Source: an uncultured Bacteroides sp. (lineage in GTDB: Bacteria > Bacteroidota > Bacteroidia > Bacteroidales > Bacteroidaceae). Taken from it: a stretch of 64,000 nucleotides of DNA. Both the position numbers and the translations under genes were made by a program. Location: NCBI RefSeq assembly GCF_905207245.1, contig NZ_CAJLKP010000002.1:109064-173063 (forward strand), read 5' to 3'. Shown here one piece after another: positions 62,397-64,000 of the stretch (its first letter is position 1; each line of letters begins with the position of its first letter). The notes below the pieces were generated by a model, which worked only from the letters and a program-made list of their open reading frames with translations, made no database searches and was not told the origin of the DNA.

Positions 62397-62454
62397 CTTA
62401 ACATAGCGATAACATTTACATAACATTGTTTGGTTCTACATTGTCCTATTTTTG
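62397..62454 (+). promoter_or_regulatory. Three GATAACA-like boxes and -7 element before tolC
   Basis: Boxes at 62397 (CTTAACA), 62408 (GATAACA) and 62419 (CATAACA); 11-bp steps. -7 TATTTTTG at 62447-62454, 21 bp after the last box. The first box begins right at the end of the ABC gene. Confidence 0.86.
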
Positions 62455-62502
62455 TACCAACAAAAGAAATAGAATAATTAGTAATCAAACAATGTTATTT
62501 TT

Positions 62503-63864
62503 ATGAACAAGCTGATTGTAAAATATCTGATAATTGCCGGCTTACTCATCACCGGCAACGCACAAGCGCAGACCGAACGATGGACTCTCCAACAGTGTAT
62601 CGACTATGCCATCCGGCACAACATTGAGGTGAAACAAAGCCAAAACCGGATTGAGAAACTGAAAGTGGAGAAAAGTACGCTAAAGAGCAGTTTCCTGCCG
62701 GAACTGAATGCCGGAACCTCGCAGAAGTTCGACTTCGGGCGGTCGCTCAACCGCAGCAACACGTATGAGGACAGCAACACACGGAGCACTTCTTTTTCGG
62801 TAAGTGCCGAAGTGCCCCTTTTCACGGGATTCCGCAGAAGCGCGTCCATATCCCGCAACAAGTTCGACTTGATGGCTGCCCGGGCCGACAAAGAATTAAT
62901 AGAAAACAACCTGTCACTGAACGTCACGAGTTGCTACTTCCAGATTCTGCTGAATAAGGAAATCCATAAGATAGCCCTGGAGCAAATCCGGTTGACCAGG
63001 GAACAGGAGGACAGAACATTGCTTCTGATTGAAAACGGCAAAGCCCCGCAATCTCAGTTATACGACGTCAAAGCACAATTGGCAGATGACGAACTGACGG
63101 CAACGGAGGCAAAGAACTCGCTCCGCCTTTCACTTCTTGACCTTCTGCAATTAATGGAATTGCAGGCTCACGAGGATTTCGATGTCGATTCTCTCGATGA
63201 AAACAGTTTCCGGATAGATACCATTATGCCTCAGGCCATCTATGCTGACGCACTGAACTGTATGCCCCAGATAAAACAGGCTTACTACTCACTGCAAAGT
63301 AGTTCGAAAGCCATCAAGGTAGCCAAATCGGGATACTATCCTACGCTTTCATTAGGTGCCGGTGCCAGTACCGGATACTACCATTCGGGAAACAGCATAA
63401 ACCCGTCATTCAATCAGCAACTTCAGAATAATATGCAAAAAAGCGTCTACCTCACACTGAGTATCCCTATCTTCGACCGCTTTTCAACACGAAATGAAGT
63501 ACGCTCCGCACGGATAGAGGAGAGTAATGCCCGCCTGTCTCTGGAAAATGAGAAAAAGAGCCTGTATAAAGACATTGAAAAGGCTTATACAGATGCCGTG
63601 AACGCACTGGAAAAATATGAATCGACCGCCAAAGCCGTAGCAGCCAATGAAGAAGCTCACCGCTATGCGTTGGAAAAGTATGCTGCCGGGAAATCGGCCG
63701 TATATGAGTATAATGAGATAAAAATGAAGTTGGCAGATGCGCTTTCGAAGCAATCACAAGCGAAGTATGCATATCTATTGAAAGAAAGGGTATTGTCATT
63801 CTATGCATGCAAGTCCATTGGCGAATCCGGTTTCCAAGAGCAGAAACGACAGTTCCCACAGTAG
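62503..63864 (+). CDS. TolC-family outer membrane efflux protein of export locus 2
   Basis: 453 residues with signal peptide ending GNAQA. Two OEP repeats with long helices (WTLQQCIDYAIRHNIEVKQSQNRIEKL... and KQAYYSLQSSSKAIKVAKSGYYPTLSLGAG) and a final coiled coil. It forms the trimeric outer-membrane channel of the tripartite exporter with 59022 and 60230. It has its own regulated promoter. The C-terminal codons run into the 22-bp array at 63843. Confidence 0.93.
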   Translation: MNKLIVKYLIIAGLLITGNAQAQTERWTLQQCIDYAIRHNIEVKQSQNRIEKLKVEKSTLKSSFLPELNAGTSQKFDFGRSLNRSNTYEDSNTRSTSFSVSAEVPLFTGFRRSASISRNKFDLMAARADKELIENNLSLNVTSCYFQILLNKEIHKIALEQIRLTREQEDRTLLLIENGKAPQSQLYDVKAQLADDELTATEAKNSLRLSLLDLLQLMELQAHEDFDVDSLDENSFRIDTIMPQAIYADALNCMPQIKQAYYSLQSSSKAIKVAKSGYYPTLSLGAGASTGYYHSGNSINPSFNQQLQNNMQKSVYLTLSIPIFDRFSTRNEVRSARIEESNARLSLENEKKSLYKDIEKAYTDAVNALEKYESTAKAVAANEEAHRYALEKYAAGKSAVYEYNEIKMKLADALSKQSQAKYAYLLKERVLSFYACKSIGESGFQEQKRQFPQ

Positions 63865-63925
63865 GAAACGAGCGTTCCCATAAGGAGAAACTGCAGTTCC
63901 CATTAAAGGAAACGAGCATTCATAT
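63843..63925. repeat. Tandem array, 22-bp period, 4 units
   Basis: GAAAC-start units at 63843, 63865, 63887 and 63909, exactly 22 bp apart, three of them continuing to a TTCCCA block. Units contain GGAAAC...GTTCCC inverted halves. The first unit overlaps the end of the tolC-like gene. The remaining sequence to 64000 shows nothing recognisable. Confidence 0.85.
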
Positions 63926-64000
63926 TATATTTCTGTACTGTACTGGATTTAGTTGACAACTTCGCTTGTTATACCTAAGTTAGTTTACTCAATATATTTT

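Overview
The window reads as chromosomal DNA from a gut-type Bacteroides or close relative. The reasons are the many promoters with a TAnnTTTG -7 element and no classical Shine-Dalgarno, a SusC/SusD pair, an anaerobic-type sulfatase, PUL-style gene order, a Bacteroidales-type UPRTase, and GG-leader peptides exported by C39-peptidase ABC transporters. No tRNA, rRNA, intact transposase or CRISPR array was seen.

Layout. 1-2730: 3' part of a PutA-like proline/P5C dehydrogenase. 2808-4768: an orphan sensor kinase divergent from a small membrane protein. 4887-10287: a four-module secreted surface protein divergent from a TPR/LuxR-type regulator. 10369-16009: housekeeping genes (upp, pckA, a nitroreductase lipoprotein, typA, rpsO). 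16603-24414: export locus 1 (response regulator, histidine kinase, two GG-leader peptides including one with a poly-threonine core, an outer-membrane beta-barrel receptor, a C39 ABC exporter and a very short HlyD-like protein). 24721-27048: a cupin regulator with an acyl-CoA synthetase. 27113-45279: a PUL-like catabolic cluster with no recognisable glycoside hydrolase (S-type sulfatase, SGNH esterase, SSS symporter, MBL hydrolase, FAD oxidoreductase, glycerophosphodiesterase, SusD, SusC, alkaline phosphatase, PfkB kinase, polyol-type dehydrogenase, LacI regulator). 45349-50732: PAS kinase, ahcY, YfhO-like protein. 51055-63864: export locus 2 (response regulator and kinase, about 13 small peptide genes or relics, a decayed AAA-ATPase gene, then HlyD, C39 ABC and TolC).

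The main discovery is a regulon that can be read directly from the DNA. Nine promoters carry 2-4 copies of a heptamer close to GATAACA at 11-bp steps, and the last copy ends 21 bp (once 22) before a TAnnTTTG element. They precede the peptide genes, the hlyD-ABC operon, tolC and the distant small membrane gene at 4160. The adjacent OmpR-type regulator at 51055-51753 is the obvious candidate activator. The promoter-plus-leader cassette is tandemly duplicated every 214-229 bp at 53.1-54.1 kb, leaving intact and decayed peptide genes. In both export loci the peptide gene divergent from the kinase encodes a related W-x3-[DN]GEW segment that could fold as a beta-hairpin, which suggests a sensed signal peptide. 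Arrays with a 22-bp (or 11-bp) period and unrelated sequences lie at the edges of both export loci.

All functional names rest on reading motifs in the translated sequence; no database search was possible.
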